Assembly: GCA_031763025.1 (NCBI GenBank)
Contig: JASSKH010000002.1
Location: 18,078,468-18,142,467 of the forward strand
Reading direction: 5' to 3'
Source: Macrocystis pyrifera
Taxonomy: Eukaryota > Sar > Phaeophyceae > Laminariales > Laminariaceae
Length of the DNA stretch: 64,000 nt
Shown here: piece after piece, positions 10,745 through 21,164 of the stretch
How positions within the stretch are numbered: the stretch's first letter is position 1
Layout of the letters: every line of letters starts with the position of its first letter
Translations under genes and position numbers: made by a program
The notes under the pieces: model-generated
Database searches by the model: none
What the model was told of the DNA's origin: nothing
The model's input: the letters and a program-made list of their open reading frames with translations, nothing else

Positions 10745-10930
10745 AGTAGCACTCAGTGCCTGCTGACTACTACTATTTCCTTCGAGAAATACTGTAACGC
10801 ATGGCTGACGTTTCCGCCAAGAGCAGCTATACGTGTGTTGCCTGCGACTCCTTTTTCGCCTTGCGACGCCCCCAGGATTTCACATTACCCACATCCCGAA
10901 GGGGTACCTTGTATGTATGTGTATAGGATG
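10745..10930 (+). repeat. Leader-1 repeat, copy A
   Basis: About 185 bp matching three other copies (20200-20385, 31915-32106, 33225-33430 inverted). It is made of a 5' part with GCTGACTACTACTATTTCC and CCTTCGAG, then an ATG in a CATGGCT context, then a conserved frame ending at CCCGAAGGGGTACCTTGTAT. Sequence similarity between copies stops just after CTTGTAT and different sequences follow in each copy. Confidence 0.8.
10801..10926 (+). CDS. Conserved mini-ORF or first exon with half zinc-finger motif (copy A)
   Basis: A 41-codon frame starts at the ATG of CATGGCTGAC and reads MADVSAKSSYTCVACDSFFA, then LRRPQDFTLPTSRRGTLY. The YTCVACDSFFAL string looks like the first half of a C2H2 zinc finger (Y-x-C-x2-C-x3-F). 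Compared with copy D (33353-33225), 8 of 12 nucleotide differences fall on third codon positions and 7 of 11 changed codons are synonymous, which suggests past selection on this frame. The frame ends in CTTGTATGTATGT; GTATGT resembles a 5' splice site, so this may be a first exon and not a complete protein. No second Cys/His pair follows. Function unknown. Confidence 0.4.
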   Translation: MADVSAKSSYTCVACDSFFALRRPQDFTLPTSRRGTLYVCV

Positions 10931-11815
10931 CACTTTTTTTTTTTTTTTTTGGCATGCTGCTCTCCGGCACCCGATCTCCGGCCGCCGAGGGTACTTTCTC
11001 GCACATTCAGCTGCGGAGCAAGCAAGGGGACCGTTGGTATATTTCGACGCATGTCTGAATCCAGGCCGAGCACCGCGGCGGTGCTCGGGGCGTTTCACGT
11101 CGCTGAGCTGGCTCTACCAAACGAGGTATTACTTTCCGCCTTGCCGAGCCGAGTAAGTATCATGGAAAACCCCACGTTTTTTTTCATAAGTATATAGCCC
11201 GCCGCCCTTTAACACTTTTTTTTCAAGCCCCCTCTGCTGTACACGTGTTTTCAACCTCAGAAGTAGCAGTAGCAGCAGACATACAGCGACAACAGCACTA
11301 CACATCTGTCGGCCATCGTATCTGTTGCATCAAGCCCTGTGACGGGTAGCGTACACCTAACAGCGAGCACGTTCGTGGCCGGGAGGCAGTTCCGTGGTCA
11401 CGAACGTGTTCGGTGTTGGGTGTGCACCACCCGTCAAAGGGCTAGGGGCAGCAGATACGACGGCCGACAGATGTGTACTGTTGCTGCTACTGCTGGACAA
11501 CTACAGTAGCTAGGTATGGCACAAATACCTGGTATACCTGGCTGATGAATTCCCGTATTATGTCACGAGCTGTGTGAACTTTCAACGACGAAAAGTTTCT
11601 CTGCTGAATTTTCTTTGCGTTGAAAATCTCAACAATTTTGAAATTGCCCCTTTTTACCTGTCCAGTTTTGGTTTTTGATCAACCTCAGCAGCACAGCAGC
11701 AGCAGACAGCTTCAGCAGTAAACTTTTGTCGAGCGTCATGTGTGTTTCACCCAGCCCTTTGACGTACACCACTCCTCACACCGAGCACGTACGTGACCAC
11801 ACAACTGACTCCCTC
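10920..11815 (+). repeat. Module 1: segment duplicated inverted at 37.1-38.0 kb
   Basis: Starting after the T-run at 10932, the sequence matches the reverse complement of about 37130-38030 in several blocks: GCCGCCGAGGGTACTTTCTC, the GAGCACCG...CGGTGCTCGG region, ATGGAAAACCCCAC, and CTGAATTTTCTTTGCGTTGAAAAT through TTTTGATCAACCTCA. A frame with RPPRVLSRTF...ESRPSTAAVLGAF...VAELAL...LLSA...MENPT is open in both copies, with substitutions and small indels. This suggests that both descend from one coding sequence. No family is recognised. Confidence 0.7.
11262..11512. repeat. Imperfect palindrome with arms of about 120 bp
   Basis: Left arm strings CAGCGACAACAGCA, CACATCTGTCGGCC and ATCGTATCTGTTGC reappear as inverse complements GCAGCAGATACGAC, GGCCGACAGATGTG and TGTTGCTGCTACTGCTG on the right. 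The centre is near 11388, between GGAGGCAG and TTCCGTGG. The single-stranded form would make a long hairpin. One arm also has a direct relative at about 37617-37730, so the palindrome seems to have been built from a repeated segment. Confidence 0.7.
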
Positions 11816-11844
11816 GGGTGGTCTACAAGGACCATATATGTACT

Positions 11845-12175
11845 GTATACAAGGCGCTTCGCTCCGCGGGCGGCCTACGCCGCCCGCTACGCTCGCTCAA
11901 GAAGGAAAAGTACATCAAATTATGCGAAGCGGACAGAGGTCCGTGATTGCAAACTGGCGACTTATAATGCCAAGAGTCCCGCCGCCATGCTTCAGGAGAA
12001 AACAGCTCGGACGCCACACATGCTTCGCGTCGCGGGCGGTTTTCCGCTGTATACGCTCGCTCACGTGTCGTACATTCATTCGTACATACCCCAGGTAGGG
12101 TACTTATTTTCTTATTTTGATATGCTCTGTGTCTGTACTCGTATGTACGAAAGATAAAATAAAGCACAGCACGTC
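11845..12175 (+). repeat. Foldback-family arm fragment, copy 1
   Basis: Contains AAGGCGCTTCGCTCCGCGGG, a CGCTCGCTCA stretch, TTGCAAACTGGCGACTTATA, ATGCCAAGAGTCCC and, at the end, AAATAAAGCACAGCAC. The same ordered strings occur in the left arm of the foldback at 49745-50000, at 46556-46740, and inverted at 51890-52110. A second GCTTCGCGTCGCGGGCGG lies at about 12023, so this copy contains an internal partial duplication. It is non-coding as far as can be seen. Confidence 0.75.
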
Positions 12176-12239
12176 ACAGCAACACAGCAGAAACAATGAA
12201 AATTAAACCGAAAATTTCTGAAAGAAAAAAAATCCCCGT

Positions 12240-12780
12240 CCCTTTCGTGTAGTAAATTACTGCCTGATTGGAACACCTTACACCGGTCAAAAAGAAAAAA
12301 AAAGAAAATAAAAGACTACAGCAGAGCTTCTCTCTCAGCCTCGTACGCCGCCCGGCCCTCTCGCGACCATCTCGCCACCGATTCAGTCCGGGTAAAGCTT
12401 TCCTCCCTCTCTTCCACAGTGGGCCCCGTGGCCCGCCTCGCATGAAGCCCGGTGCTCACCGTGGACCTCGACGCAAGCTCGACAATGTTGGTGCTCATTC
12501 GGGGTACCTCCCTCTTGTGACTTTCAGGCCGGTCGCAAAAATAACCAACGCTTGAATATTATCTTACAATCCCGAACGAACTTTGAATACTCGTACGTAC
12601 TGTATCCAAAATCACAAATAGAGGCCAGACAGAGCCTATTGATGCATCCCTCGTGTCTCGAGGCACACGCGACGCCTAGGCACGAAAGCGGCGACAGCTC
12701 TCCTTGCAACTCCCCCTCTACCCGGCAGCATCCGCTGACACCCGCGACGGTGCCGGGTTCGCCCGCGCAACCGTGCTCGG
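12240..12780 (-). repeat. Segment homologous (inverted) to 40.17-40.79 kb, with shared open frame
   Basis: Matches the reverse complement of 40170-40790 along its length: CTGCCTGATTGGAACAC, TACGCCGCCCG, GCGACCA, GTCCGG, TCTCTTCCACAGTG, GAAGCCCGGTGCTCACCGTG and GCATCCGCTGACACCCGC. On the minus strand here and the plus strand there, a frame reads VSTGLHARR...REE.F.RT.SV.RWS..GRAAY.A.REALL in both. Most changes are synonymous or conservative. The sequence looks like a fragment of a transposon gene, but I do not recognise the family. This copy lacks the MITE present in the 40 kb copy. Confidence 0.7.
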
Positions 12781-12964
12781 AGCACACGCACGCACACGAA
12801 ACGAAAGAAGAAAAAAGGAAAGAAGGACTGAAAGTACGACGAGAAATACATGGAGAAAACAAAGATTCGCTGGAAGGGTCCGGCAAGTAATAAAAGGAGG
12901 CGATTTCCAAGTGGGAGGTCTGAGAGGCCAGGGATGTACCAACCGAGCACGCTCAGAGATCGAG

Positions 12965-14105
12965 ATCTGTAAGTAGTTCTATGTAGGTATCATACCTATA
13001 TTAGCGAGTTGTCCAGTCGCACGCTCTCAGCAGGAATCGCACCGGGCAAGAGCCACAGAGCCAGGCTCATTCTGCCGCCCGTCTCCCTTTACCCCCCCCC
13101 CTGTCTCGGCGTGCATCTGGTATAGTAGTAGTAGTTGTAGTATAGCATAGTAGTGGTCGTATAAGTTAGAAGGTAGTAGTAGCAGTAGTAGTAGATTAGT
13201 AGTATTGGTATTAATAATAGGTAGGAGTGCTGCCGTTGCCACGAGTCTGCTGCTTTAACCATGAGTACGTTATGCTGCTTTTGAGAGTCATTACTTTATA
13301 CTTGGATAATTTAAACTTGGAGAGAAACATGTCATGACAAGCGCAGATATTTTTTTCATGATGCCCTTAACCGTATGTAGACCTATTGCTGCGTATGGAT
13401 GTTAGAGTTCTACTCATGTTGCCATGAATCAGCTGTTTTGCCGTGAGTACTTATTTGACAGTCATGATAATTTTTTCATGACAAATAGATGCAGATAACT
13501 TTTTCATGGTAACCCAACCGTACGTATACCTGTACAGAATAAATACAGAGAAACTGCTTCCTACTACTAGTGATGTTTTTGGTTATTTGGCCTTTCTGTA
13601 TTATTGACGCGGTTTTTGACACGCAGGCATAGAATTCTGAAGTAGTTGTTACGGGGGTCCATAGTTAACAGGACCTATGGCATACATAAAAACCTATATA
13701 TTTAGGTATTTTTACTAACAATATTTGGTCCTGTTAACTATGGACCCCCGTAATAGTATAGTATATCATAGTTGGAGTTGTAGTATTAATAGAGTAGTAG
13801 CCCATGGTACCGAGTGCATGCTGCTTCTGTTAACGCCGCCTGTCCAATAGCAGTAGTAGTGCCTCTACTATAAGTGGTAGCAATAATTGTAGTCGTTGTG
13901 GTGTCCGATATTGGTGCTGTTATTACCGTCTGCATGCTACTTCTACCTGGCCAATGCAGTAGATGCCCTCAACCGTATATAATAGGTAGGCTATAAATTT
14001 ACATAATCTCAATGTTAGTAGTATTCGTAGCGGTATAGTATTTCGTAGCGCGAATGCTGCTTGTACCTTTACTACAATACATATATCTGCGTAGGAGTGG
14101 TGGTG
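12965..14105. repeat. Segment homologous (inverted) to 36.05-37.1 kb
   Basis: The stretch 12965-13130 (GCACGCTCTCAGC, GGGCAAGAGCCACAGAGCCA, GGCTCATTCTGCCGCCCGTC, TGTCTCGGCGTGCATCTG) is the reverse complement of 36965-37110. It then continues through TAGTAG-rich sequence, CATGATGCCCTTAACCGTATG and CATGCTGCTTCTACC-type strings that match 36050-36960 inverted. No gene is supported. The MITE at 13649-13753 is inserted in it. Confidence 0.65.
13649..13753 (+). mobile_element. TA-flanked MITE, copy 2
   Basis: 105 bp with near-perfect terminal inverted repeats: TTACGGGGGTCCATAGTTAA at the left and its exact inverse at the right (TTAACTATGGACCCCCGTAA). The interior is CAGGACCTATGGCATACATA...AATATTTGGTCC. 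TA follows the right end; the left flank is TG, a probable mutated TA. It is almost identical to the 33.5 and 40.2 kb copies, which suggests recent movement of the family. Confidence 0.92.
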
Positions 14106-14355
14106 GCGTATATTAAGAGTCAAAGTGAGGGGTGGGAATGTATTTCGTTTTAGTACGTAAAAAAAAAGGATGTCGCATGGTCGTTATCTGGGCAAACAAT
14201 ATTTAGGGAATTAACCAATCCGTGAGTGGGCAAAAAACCTTCCGCCACAAAAAAAATCCGTTCTATGATGCTGCCTCTCAAAAATAAAGTAGCAAGTAGG
14301 GTCGGCATCGATGTTTGTGGCGTTGAGCTATAGCTGAAGGAAGTCAATCTTGCTT

Positions 14356-15177
14356 TTAGCACGACACGCAGGACAGCACACAACCAATCCCAGAGCGTAG
14401 ACACGGACGCGCGAGCGTGGACGAATCGCACGTTCCTTGGGAGGCCTTGGGATTGGCGACCGGCAGCACGAGAAAGCTGGCCCCCTCTGTGAAACACATC
14501 TTATACATACCAAGTCGCAGTATGTGGTCCTGTTTTACTGCTCGTGAGCACGTGCACACGAGAACATACCTACACACAACATCGACAATCGGCTGCGCGT
14601 TGCTGTACTGCACTTTGCCGAGACCGGGATGCCGACGGCGCTGCCTGCACCTTTGTGGCAGCGTGCCCCACCTCTGGCTTGCGGGCAAGTTGCTGCTGTG
14701 CGTGCAGATAGGCTTGAGCCTTGAGGCCAAGGCTGCATTCACCACGCGCCTGAAATCTGCATGGTGCTGCTGTATGTACTCGTACGTACCTACCACTGTC
14801 CAGAAATGTAAAGAACAGCTTTTCTTCATATTTATGATTAAACCATTCCTGTATTTCCGCACAGGGTGGTACGGTAGAGTATTTTTACTCGATCGTTTTC
14901 TCACGTGAGACAACGATAGTGATGCGTTCGCATCTGAACGCTGAGAGTAACTCGCTTCCTGCTGCATCAAGGCCGGCTCACAAATGGTCTTCGCTGCTGC
15001 GATGACCCCGGGTGTGATGGCGATTGCTCGGCGTGCGGCCGCTTTCACGTCTGGCACCGTTTGCCCGGTACAATGAAGACTGGACGTCCTTTGTTTTTGG
15101 CTCGGGATATTTTTTGTCGAATTTCCCATCAACGGTTGACTCTTCAAAAGAGGGTCACCTCGTGCACCAGATTTCAT
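14356..15177 (-). CDS. Hypothetical 273-codon ORF, unrecognised
   Basis: This is the longest open frame in the window. The first third reads VPDVKAAARRAIAITPGVIA and is Ala/Lys/Ser-rich. The remainder is less protein-like, with clustered Cys, Trp and Thr. A shorter frame overlaps it on the opposite strand (14417-14908), so one of the two is a shadow. I see no signal peptide, membrane span, zinc site or known family motif. There are no splice or promoter signals that would decide. It could be a single exon, a repeat-derived frame or chance. Confidence 0.22.
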   Translation of the reverse strand: MKSGARGDPLLKSQPLMGNSTKNIPSQKQRTSSLHCTGQTVPDVKAAARRAIAITPGVIAAAKTICEPALMQQEASYSQRSDANASLSLSHVRKRSSKNTLPYHPVRKYRNGLIINMKKSCSLHFWTVVGTYEYIQQHHADFRRVVNAALASRLKPICTHSSNLPASQRWGTLPQRCRQRRRHPGLGKVQYSNAQPIVDVVCRYVLVCTCSRAVKQDHILRLGMYKMCFTEGASFLVLPVANPKASQGTCDSSTLARPCLRSGIGCVLSCVSC

Positions 15178-16015
15178 GTCGGCTACTCGTCGGATTCAGG
15201 CGCGGATTGTATTGCTGTGTGCGCAAAGTGCTGCTGCATCGGTTGACTGGTGTATATTTTCTAGTAGAGTCAAATAGTTCTTCCCTAGACAGAGATACGA
15301 ATACAACTGAAAAATCGACTTTTCCCGCGTATTTCCACAAAAATTAACTGAGCAAAAGTCTGCAGATCAAAACGCAACCGGTCAGTCGATCGTTCTCCAT
15401 TGGTGGGAGGTGTCTGTCGAACTGTCATCCAATTCGTTTCCCGTGTCGAGAAATCAGGTGCTCGGTCCTACACGTGAAGTAGTCTAAAACCAAGTAAATA
15501 GGGTGGTGGCAGACATTTTCAAGTTGTTTTTTTTCGATTTTTTTTTAAACGGATTCTCGGATAGGCTGGACTTTTTTTTACGTCTAAAACGAATCCATTG
15601 CCATGCCTAACAGGAGAGTACTCATGCCCCCAACCCATGGTACCGCTTACATGCTACGCTGTCATTGTAAGAAAGTGATTACTATAGTAGCAGTTGCAGT
15701 AGTAGTACTTGGTATTAATATGTATCAATAGTATATACATTACCTTGTACCGAATGGCGTTTTTTTCCGGAATAGTTAACTTTTCTCGTTTGGCTGCAGG
15801 TCTTTTCTCGTGCTTCCTGCTGTGGGGCCCGCAGGGAGGCGGCATGGACAGTACGGTGCAAGCGTTGGCTTCGGCCGGGCTCCGTGGCACATGCTCTAGG
15901 TGGTCGAAGTCATGTGACCCAGCAAGGAACTCAGGGCATGGAGTCCCACTTTCGAAAAGCCATCTAAGAGCTTGGAAACCTACTCGGATCTTTTTATTTT
16001 TAGCTGCAAATATTT
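15178..16015. other. No recognisable gene
   Basis: Mixed-composition DNA with T-runs near 15525-15545 and one more CCCAACCCATGGTACCGC repeat fragment at about 15630. Short frames on both strands carry no motif. Confidence 0.4.
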
Positions 16016-16019
16016 TGTT

Positions 16020-16490
16020 ATTCTCGCTTCTTGCTGCAACTGCAACAGCACACAGCAGTGCTGGTCGAGCTCGTGCTGCTCGAGGTGCAGCAGTGCAACA
16101 ACAGCAACAACAGGCGCACGAGTGCTGCTCGAGTCGAGTGTTGCTCGAGTATCGCTAGGTGCTGCTGCTCTGCTGCTGAGTGCTCGCGTGCCCGTGGCTG
16201 CTTGGCCACCTCGTGCTCGTGTTCGTTTTGTGTTCGTCTCGTGCTCGTTGCGCTTGAGCAATCGAGTGATCGTGGTCCCGTGTCTTTTTTTTTTTCGGTG
16301 CAATAGGCGTGGAAATCTACTCATGCTCGTGCGCTCGAGTGCTGCTCGAGCAGTACGCAGCAGTACAAGAACAACAACAACAGACGTACGAGTGCTACTC
16401 GAATCGAATGTTGTTGCTCGAGTGCTGCTGAGTTTTGCTGTGTTTTGCTGCTGCTGCTGCTGCTGAGTGCTCGTGCGTGTGCTCGTGACT
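16020..16490. repeat. CTG/GAG-rich low-complexity tract with GTGCTGCTCGAG repeats
   Basis: Degenerate repetition of GCTGCTCGAGTGCTG-like units and CAACAACAGC runs, ending in a CTGCTGCTGCTGCTGCTG run near 16447. All six frames give Cys/Leu/Ala/Gln-rich strings, which is the expected artefact. Not a gene. Confidence 0.8.
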
Positions 16491-16639
16491 GATCGGGCAA
16501 AAGACGTGAGAAAAGGCTGTATCCACCACGTACATACCTGGTATCACTTTTTTAGCGTATTTCGGTGCGATTCATTATATATCGGATCTTTGTACCACGT
16601 ATTGCGTTGCATGTAATAGCCGAGTATTCACTGCCCTTT

Positions 16640-17095
16640 GTACAATGTGCCCGTGCCACACGGTTTGCCTATTATTCTGGTGCTCCTGTTGTTGCTGCCG
16701 CTACTGCTACAGACAGTCACGGTATAGCTGCTACTGCTGTTGTTGGCACAGGTTGCTTTTCTTGCTGCTACCCTTATTTTATTTTTGCCCGTGCCACGCG
16801 GTTGCTTATCTTGCTGTTGCGAGACCTGTTGTTGCTGCCGCTGCTGCTGCACACTGCTGCGCACAATCACGGTGTAGCTGCTACTACTATTGAATCTGTT
16901 CCTGCTGGCGCCTTTTCTTGCTGCTACCCAAAGTATTTTTTTGCCTGTGTCACACGGTGGCGTATTATCTTGGTGCTCCTGCTGATGACGCTGCTGCACA
17001 CTGTCACGGTATAGCTACTGCTGTTGTTGCTGACGCAGGTTGCTTTCCTTGCTGTTACTCTTTTTTTTTCTTTTGTTCGTGCGACTCATGTTTTT
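16640..17095. repeat. CTG-rich tandem repeat, units of about 133-154 bp
   Basis: GCCCGTGCCACACGG at 16647, GCCCGTGCCACGCGG at about 16788, GCCTGTGTCACACGG at about 16942 and GTTCGTGCGACTCATG at about 17075 mark unit starts. Each is followed by TTGTTGCTGCCGCTACTGCT-like and CACGGTATAGCTGCTACT-like stretches and GGTTGCTTTTCTTGCTGCTAC. The open frames across it encode Cys/Tyr/Leu-rich repeats and are not supported as protein. Confidence 0.85.
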
Positions 17096-17145
17096 ATCAC
17101 ACCCTGGCTATTTCGTGTACCAGTATATTATGGACCGGGTGTTAA

Positions 17146-17234
17146 CCCCTTAAGAACCGCAGTCCCGTTTTGGGGACAAACCAGTCAAATTACAAGTATA
17201 TTGTCCTCAAAACGGAACTGCGGTTCTAAAATGG
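17146..17234. mobile_element. piggyBac-like MITE with TTAA target duplication
   Basis: An 89 bp palindromic element flanked on both sides by TTAA (17142-17145 and 17235-17238). The left end reads CCCCTTAAGAACCGCAGTCC and the right end is its imperfect inverse, ACTGCGGTTCTAAAATGG. Inner TTTTGGGGACAA pairs with TTGTCCTCAAAA. TTAA duplications are diagnostic of the piggyBac superfamily. It is non-coding and must have been moved by a transposase encoded elsewhere. Confidence 0.75.
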
Positions 17235-17314
17235 TTAATTGCGTTGCGCGTGTACAGGGTTGTCCATCAACTCATTTTCGAGCTTGACTTGTTCAGATTG
17301 ATTTTTTTATCTTC

Positions 17315-19560
17315 CCGACGAAACATGTGCAGTTCATGCAGATCATACAGATCCCACCCGGTGAAGATGTACGGATCACACAGACCAAGATTCCACTCAG
17401 GTACACACCTGCCAAATATTACAGATCATACAGATCCTGCAGGTTATGCAAACCCACCGATAAACATGTGCAGATCATGCAGATCGTACAGACCCCATCC
17501 CGGTCAAGATGAGTATATCGTATATATCACATATATTCCACTCGGGTAGATCATACAGATCCCGCAGATCACACATATCAAGTTTCCACTCAGGTACACA
17601 CGTGTGAATATCTACCTCATACGGACCCCATCCCGACTAAAGATGATGTAATCAAGTATGAAGTATCCACATTTAAAAATCGTGCAGATCATACAGAAAT
17701 CCTGCAAGTTCCCACTCACGTACACACGTGTGAAATATCTACCTCATCATACAGATACCACCTGGTAAATATGTACATATCACACACATCATCCCCGTCA
17801 GGTACACACCTGCTAAATATTACAGATCCTGCAGATCATACAATTATTGCAGGTCATGCAAACCCACCGATAAACATGTGCAGATCATACAGACCCTATC
17901 CCGGTCAAGATGACCAGATCATACAGATTCCACATGTTCCACTTAGGTGGATCATACAGATCCTGCAGATCACACATGTGTACAGATCATACAGGTCCTG
18001 CAGATTACACATAGGTACAGACCACACAGATCAAGTTCCCACTCAGGTACAAACATGTGAAATATCTACCTCATACAGACCCCATTTAGGCTGAACATGA
18101 TGTGAACAATTGTGAAGTATTCAGATTAAAAAAAAAAGTGCAAGTTCCCACTCAGGTACACACGTGTGACGTAACTACCTCATACAGACCCCATCCCGGC
18201 TAAACATGCTGAAGGCAAGTGTGAAGTATCCAGATTTATAGATCCTCCATATCATACAGAAATCCTGCAGATCATACAGATCCTGCGCAATCGTGCAGAC
18301 CGCATCCCGGTCAAGATGTACAGATCATACAGATCACACAGATTCCGGTCAGGTAGATCATACAGATTCTGCAGATCATACGGATCCCACCCGGTAAAGA
18401 TGTACAGATCGCACAGGTGCCACTCAGGTACACACGTGTGAAATATCTACCTCATACAGACCCCATCCCGGCTAAACATGCTGTAAACGATTGTGAAGTA
18501 TCCAGATTTTACAGATCCTCCAGATCATACAGAAATCCTGCAGATCAATCAGATCCTGCGCAATCGTGCAGACCGCATCCCGGTCAAGATGTACAGATCA
18601 TACAGATCACACAGATTCCGGTCAGGTAGATCATACAGATTCTGCAGATCATACGGATCCCACCCGGTAAAGATGTACAGATCGCACAGGAGCCACTCAG
18701 GTACACACGTGTGAAATATCTACCTCATACAGACCCCATCCCGGCTAAACATGCTGTAAAAAATTGTGAAGTATCCAGATTTTACAGATCCTCCAGATCA
18801 TACAGATCCTGCAGATCGTGCAGACCTACCGATAAAACTGTGCATGTCATGCAAATCTTACATACCCTATCCCGGTGTACATATCATACAGATTACAATC
18901 AGGTAGATCATGCAGACCCTGCAGATTATGTAGACCCTGCAGATCAATGACACCCACCGATAAACATATGCAGATCATGCAGATCGTACAGACCCTAGCT
19001 CGCTCAAGATGTACAGATCAGGCAGATCGGACATATCCCATTCCGGTCGAAATGTACTGATTGTATAGATCACACAGATTCTACTCAGGTACACATCTAT
19101 GAATATTGTAACCACACAGATCCACTTCAGGCTAAACATCTGGATGCCATTGAGATCAACCGGATCCCACCTGGCACACAAGTGCAAATGATACAGAACG
19201 TACATGTCTCCCCAGGCCAACTAGTTAGAGTGTGTAGATAATAGATCCTTCAGATTATGCAGGTAGATCCTCCACATCATGCACACATGGTATTCAGATC
19301 ATCCCACTCGGCACTCAAGTGCAATCATAAAGACCATATCTCACCGCCAAGAAAAGGGTCATACATCTACATTATACAAATCCTGCAGATCGTTGAGATC
19401 CTTCAGATCATGCAGACCCACCCACGCAAAGCTATTCATCAGTTAATCACGGTACATACATATTCGATTAACATGTGTTGTTCATGCGGATCGTGCAGAC
19501 TCCCCCCGTTCGACGTGTTCAGATCATCAAGGATCACACATATATCGATGACAGATCCCA
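17315..19560. repeat. Minisatellite of ACAGATCATACAGATCCTGC-type units with 273 bp higher-order repeats
   Basis: A short unit (variants of CAGATCATACAGATCC and CTGCAGATC) repeats throughout. Superimposed are longer blocks carrying CAGGTACACACGTGTGAAATA and TACCTCATACAGACCCCATC. Two consecutive blocks, starting at TCCTGCGCAATCGTGC (18281 and 18554), are almost identical over about 270 bp, giving a 273 bp higher-order period. Older, more diverged copies of the same block lie at about 17600, 18040 and 18160. Divergence increases towards 19.5 kb. No coding frame. Confidence 0.92.
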
Positions 19561-19785
19561 CCTAGGCGATGAATACCTTGATGATAAAAATCCCGTCAAT
19601 TTCCTTCTGAGTGCTACGCTTTCCTTTGAGCAATGCAGTAGTCCGTGCCTCCAATACGCCAAGACATGCGAAGGCATCGAAGACTAGACTACCACTCTTG
19701 GCTTTTAGCAATAATATTACTGTACTACTGTAATAACCCGTGACTCATTTTACTTCGAGATCATTTTTACTAAAACCAGAGGTGC
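19561..19785. other. Unique sequence with no recognised feature
   Basis: Short stretch between the minisatellite and the next dispersed repeat; the 70-codon frame extending into it has no motif. Confidence 0.3.
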
Positions 19786-19890
19786 AAGGATTTTACCTGC
19801 GTCTCCCTTTTCAACTTGCGACACCCCCCGCATTTCATGACACCCACATCTCGAAGGGGAACCTTGTAGTGTAGTATTTTTCATGCTGCT
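19786..19890 (+). repeat. Leader-1 repeat, fragment E
   Basis: Retains GATTTTACCTGCGTCTCCC, CAACTTGCGACACCCCCCGC, ATCTCGAAGGGGAACCTTGT, the 3' half of leader-1. The first CxxC codons are lost and the frame is changed by indels. After CCTTGTAG it runs into a CATGCTGCTTCTACCTGTAC dispersed repeat. Confidence 0.65.
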
Positions 19891-20199
19891 TCTACCTGTA
19901 CTGCATGTACATAGTACTGGCAGTGGTGTATATTGTAACAGTATACCGGTAGTAGTCATGCCCCAACCCATGGTTTCGCGTGATTATTTTACCTCTCTGT
20001 TTAGCATTAGGTTGCTTGTATTGTGTGAGCGATTGGTCATGCTCCAGCAGTAATACTTCGTAGTGTTGTTAGTAGTCGTAGTAGTAGTGTACCGGGTAGT
20101 ACTTTGTAGAGTACATGCTGCTTCTACCTGCGCAGTAGTGGTGATGGTGCAGTATAGTAAACCCATGGGGCCGTGTGCATGTAGTAGAGTAGTATTCAC

Positions 20200-20385
20200 C
20201 ACAGAAAGGGTAGTACTCAGTTTCTGCTGACCACTATTACTATTTCCTTCGAGCAATACGCTTAACCCATGGCTCACATTTCCGCCAAGAACAGCTATTC
20301 GTGTGTTACCTGTGACTCCCTTTTCGCCTTGCGACGCCCCCGAGATTCACGTTACCTACATCCCGATGGGCAACCTTGTATAATG
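20200..20385 (+). repeat. Leader-1 repeat, copy B (frame-shifted)
   Basis: The 5' part has AGAAAGGGTAGTACTCAG, CTATTTCCTTCGAG and AACCCATGGCTCAC. From the ATG at 20269 the frame reads MAHISAKNSYSCVTCDSLFA LRRPRDS, keeping the CxxC pair. One T is missing in the GATTTCACG region (here GATTCACG), which shifts the frame before the TLPTS part. The end is CATCCCGATGGGCAACCTTG. The copy is therefore a pseudogene of the mini-frame. The 178 bp satellite follows directly. Confidence 0.75.
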
Positions 20386-20394
20386 TAAAATATA

Positions 20395-20660
20395 TGTACG
20401 AATCCGCCAGCCCGGGGACGAAACGGTGTTTCCCCGGGTTGATACCGCCCCGCGCGGTGTGTAAACCCCAACCCTACTCTGGCTAATTGCTGATTGGCGT
20501 TGAGATCGTTGATCCAGTGCCACCCGGAAGGGATAAGGCCCCACCCCCGGATCATAACTTTTTTCTTTCATCTCCAACTCCGACATCCTGAGGACAAAAA
20601 CAGTGACCCCTCGAGGTCGATACCACCCCGCACGGTACAGAAACCCCAACGAGTTAGTCT
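20395..20660 (+). repeat. 178 bp satellite, small block of about 1.5 copies
   Basis: Shows GGGGACGAAACGGTG, CCGGGTTGATACCGCCCCGC, GTGTGTAAACCCCAACCCTA, CTGATTGGC and a second ACCACCCCGCACGGTAC, the same order as in the 8-10 kb array. It is joined directly to leader-1 copy B. Confidence 0.85.
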
Positions 20661-21160
20661 AAAGTAACACGGGGCAGTTCAACTATCTATCAATCAAACC
20701 GCTATATTAACGCGAAACGCGAAATCACGCCGCACACAAGAAGGGAGGCACAGCTAGCAGCTCGCACATCCGCAGTCACGCGCCGTTTGACCTTCGACCT
20801 CGACAAATTATCAACCTACGGTCATCGCGCTTCGTATCGGGCAAGGCCAATGAGTACACATGATAGCCTTGAAGGTGTCATTTATATCCGTGGTCTAGGG
20901 GGCAAGAGGTTGGCCGCGGCGTCCTGCGCTATACGTCCAGAATGTTTTATTTGGGTCATCGGAGAGGGACAGAGAGTTTTGGTCGTCTGTTTTCCGCACA
21001 CCAATTGCCAAATGTGTTTTTATTAGAGCCCCGGCCCGCCCACGCCACATGTCACCGGCCGAGGTGTGGGCACTGTGACACTATTAATAGCGTGGGTTGG
21101 AGCCTTTAACCAGCGCGCTTTGTTGAGGGCTGATGACGCAGTCGTGGAGTTTGTTGATCG
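20661..21160. other. No recognisable gene
   Basis: A 79-codon plus-strand frame at 20787-21026 has no motif. Base composition is ordinary. I see nothing else. Confidence 0.3.
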
Positions 21161-21164
21161 ATGT

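Noticed and set aside
16020..17095. Cys/Leu-rich secreted-peptide genes
   Set aside because: The wording arises from CTG repeats and repeats with units of about 145 bp. No signal peptide with a stable frame across units.
17315..19560. CRISPR-like array
   Set aside because: The repeated CAGATC units are short, variable and contiguous, with no unique spacers of constant length and no cas genes. It is a minisatellite in eukaryotic DNA.
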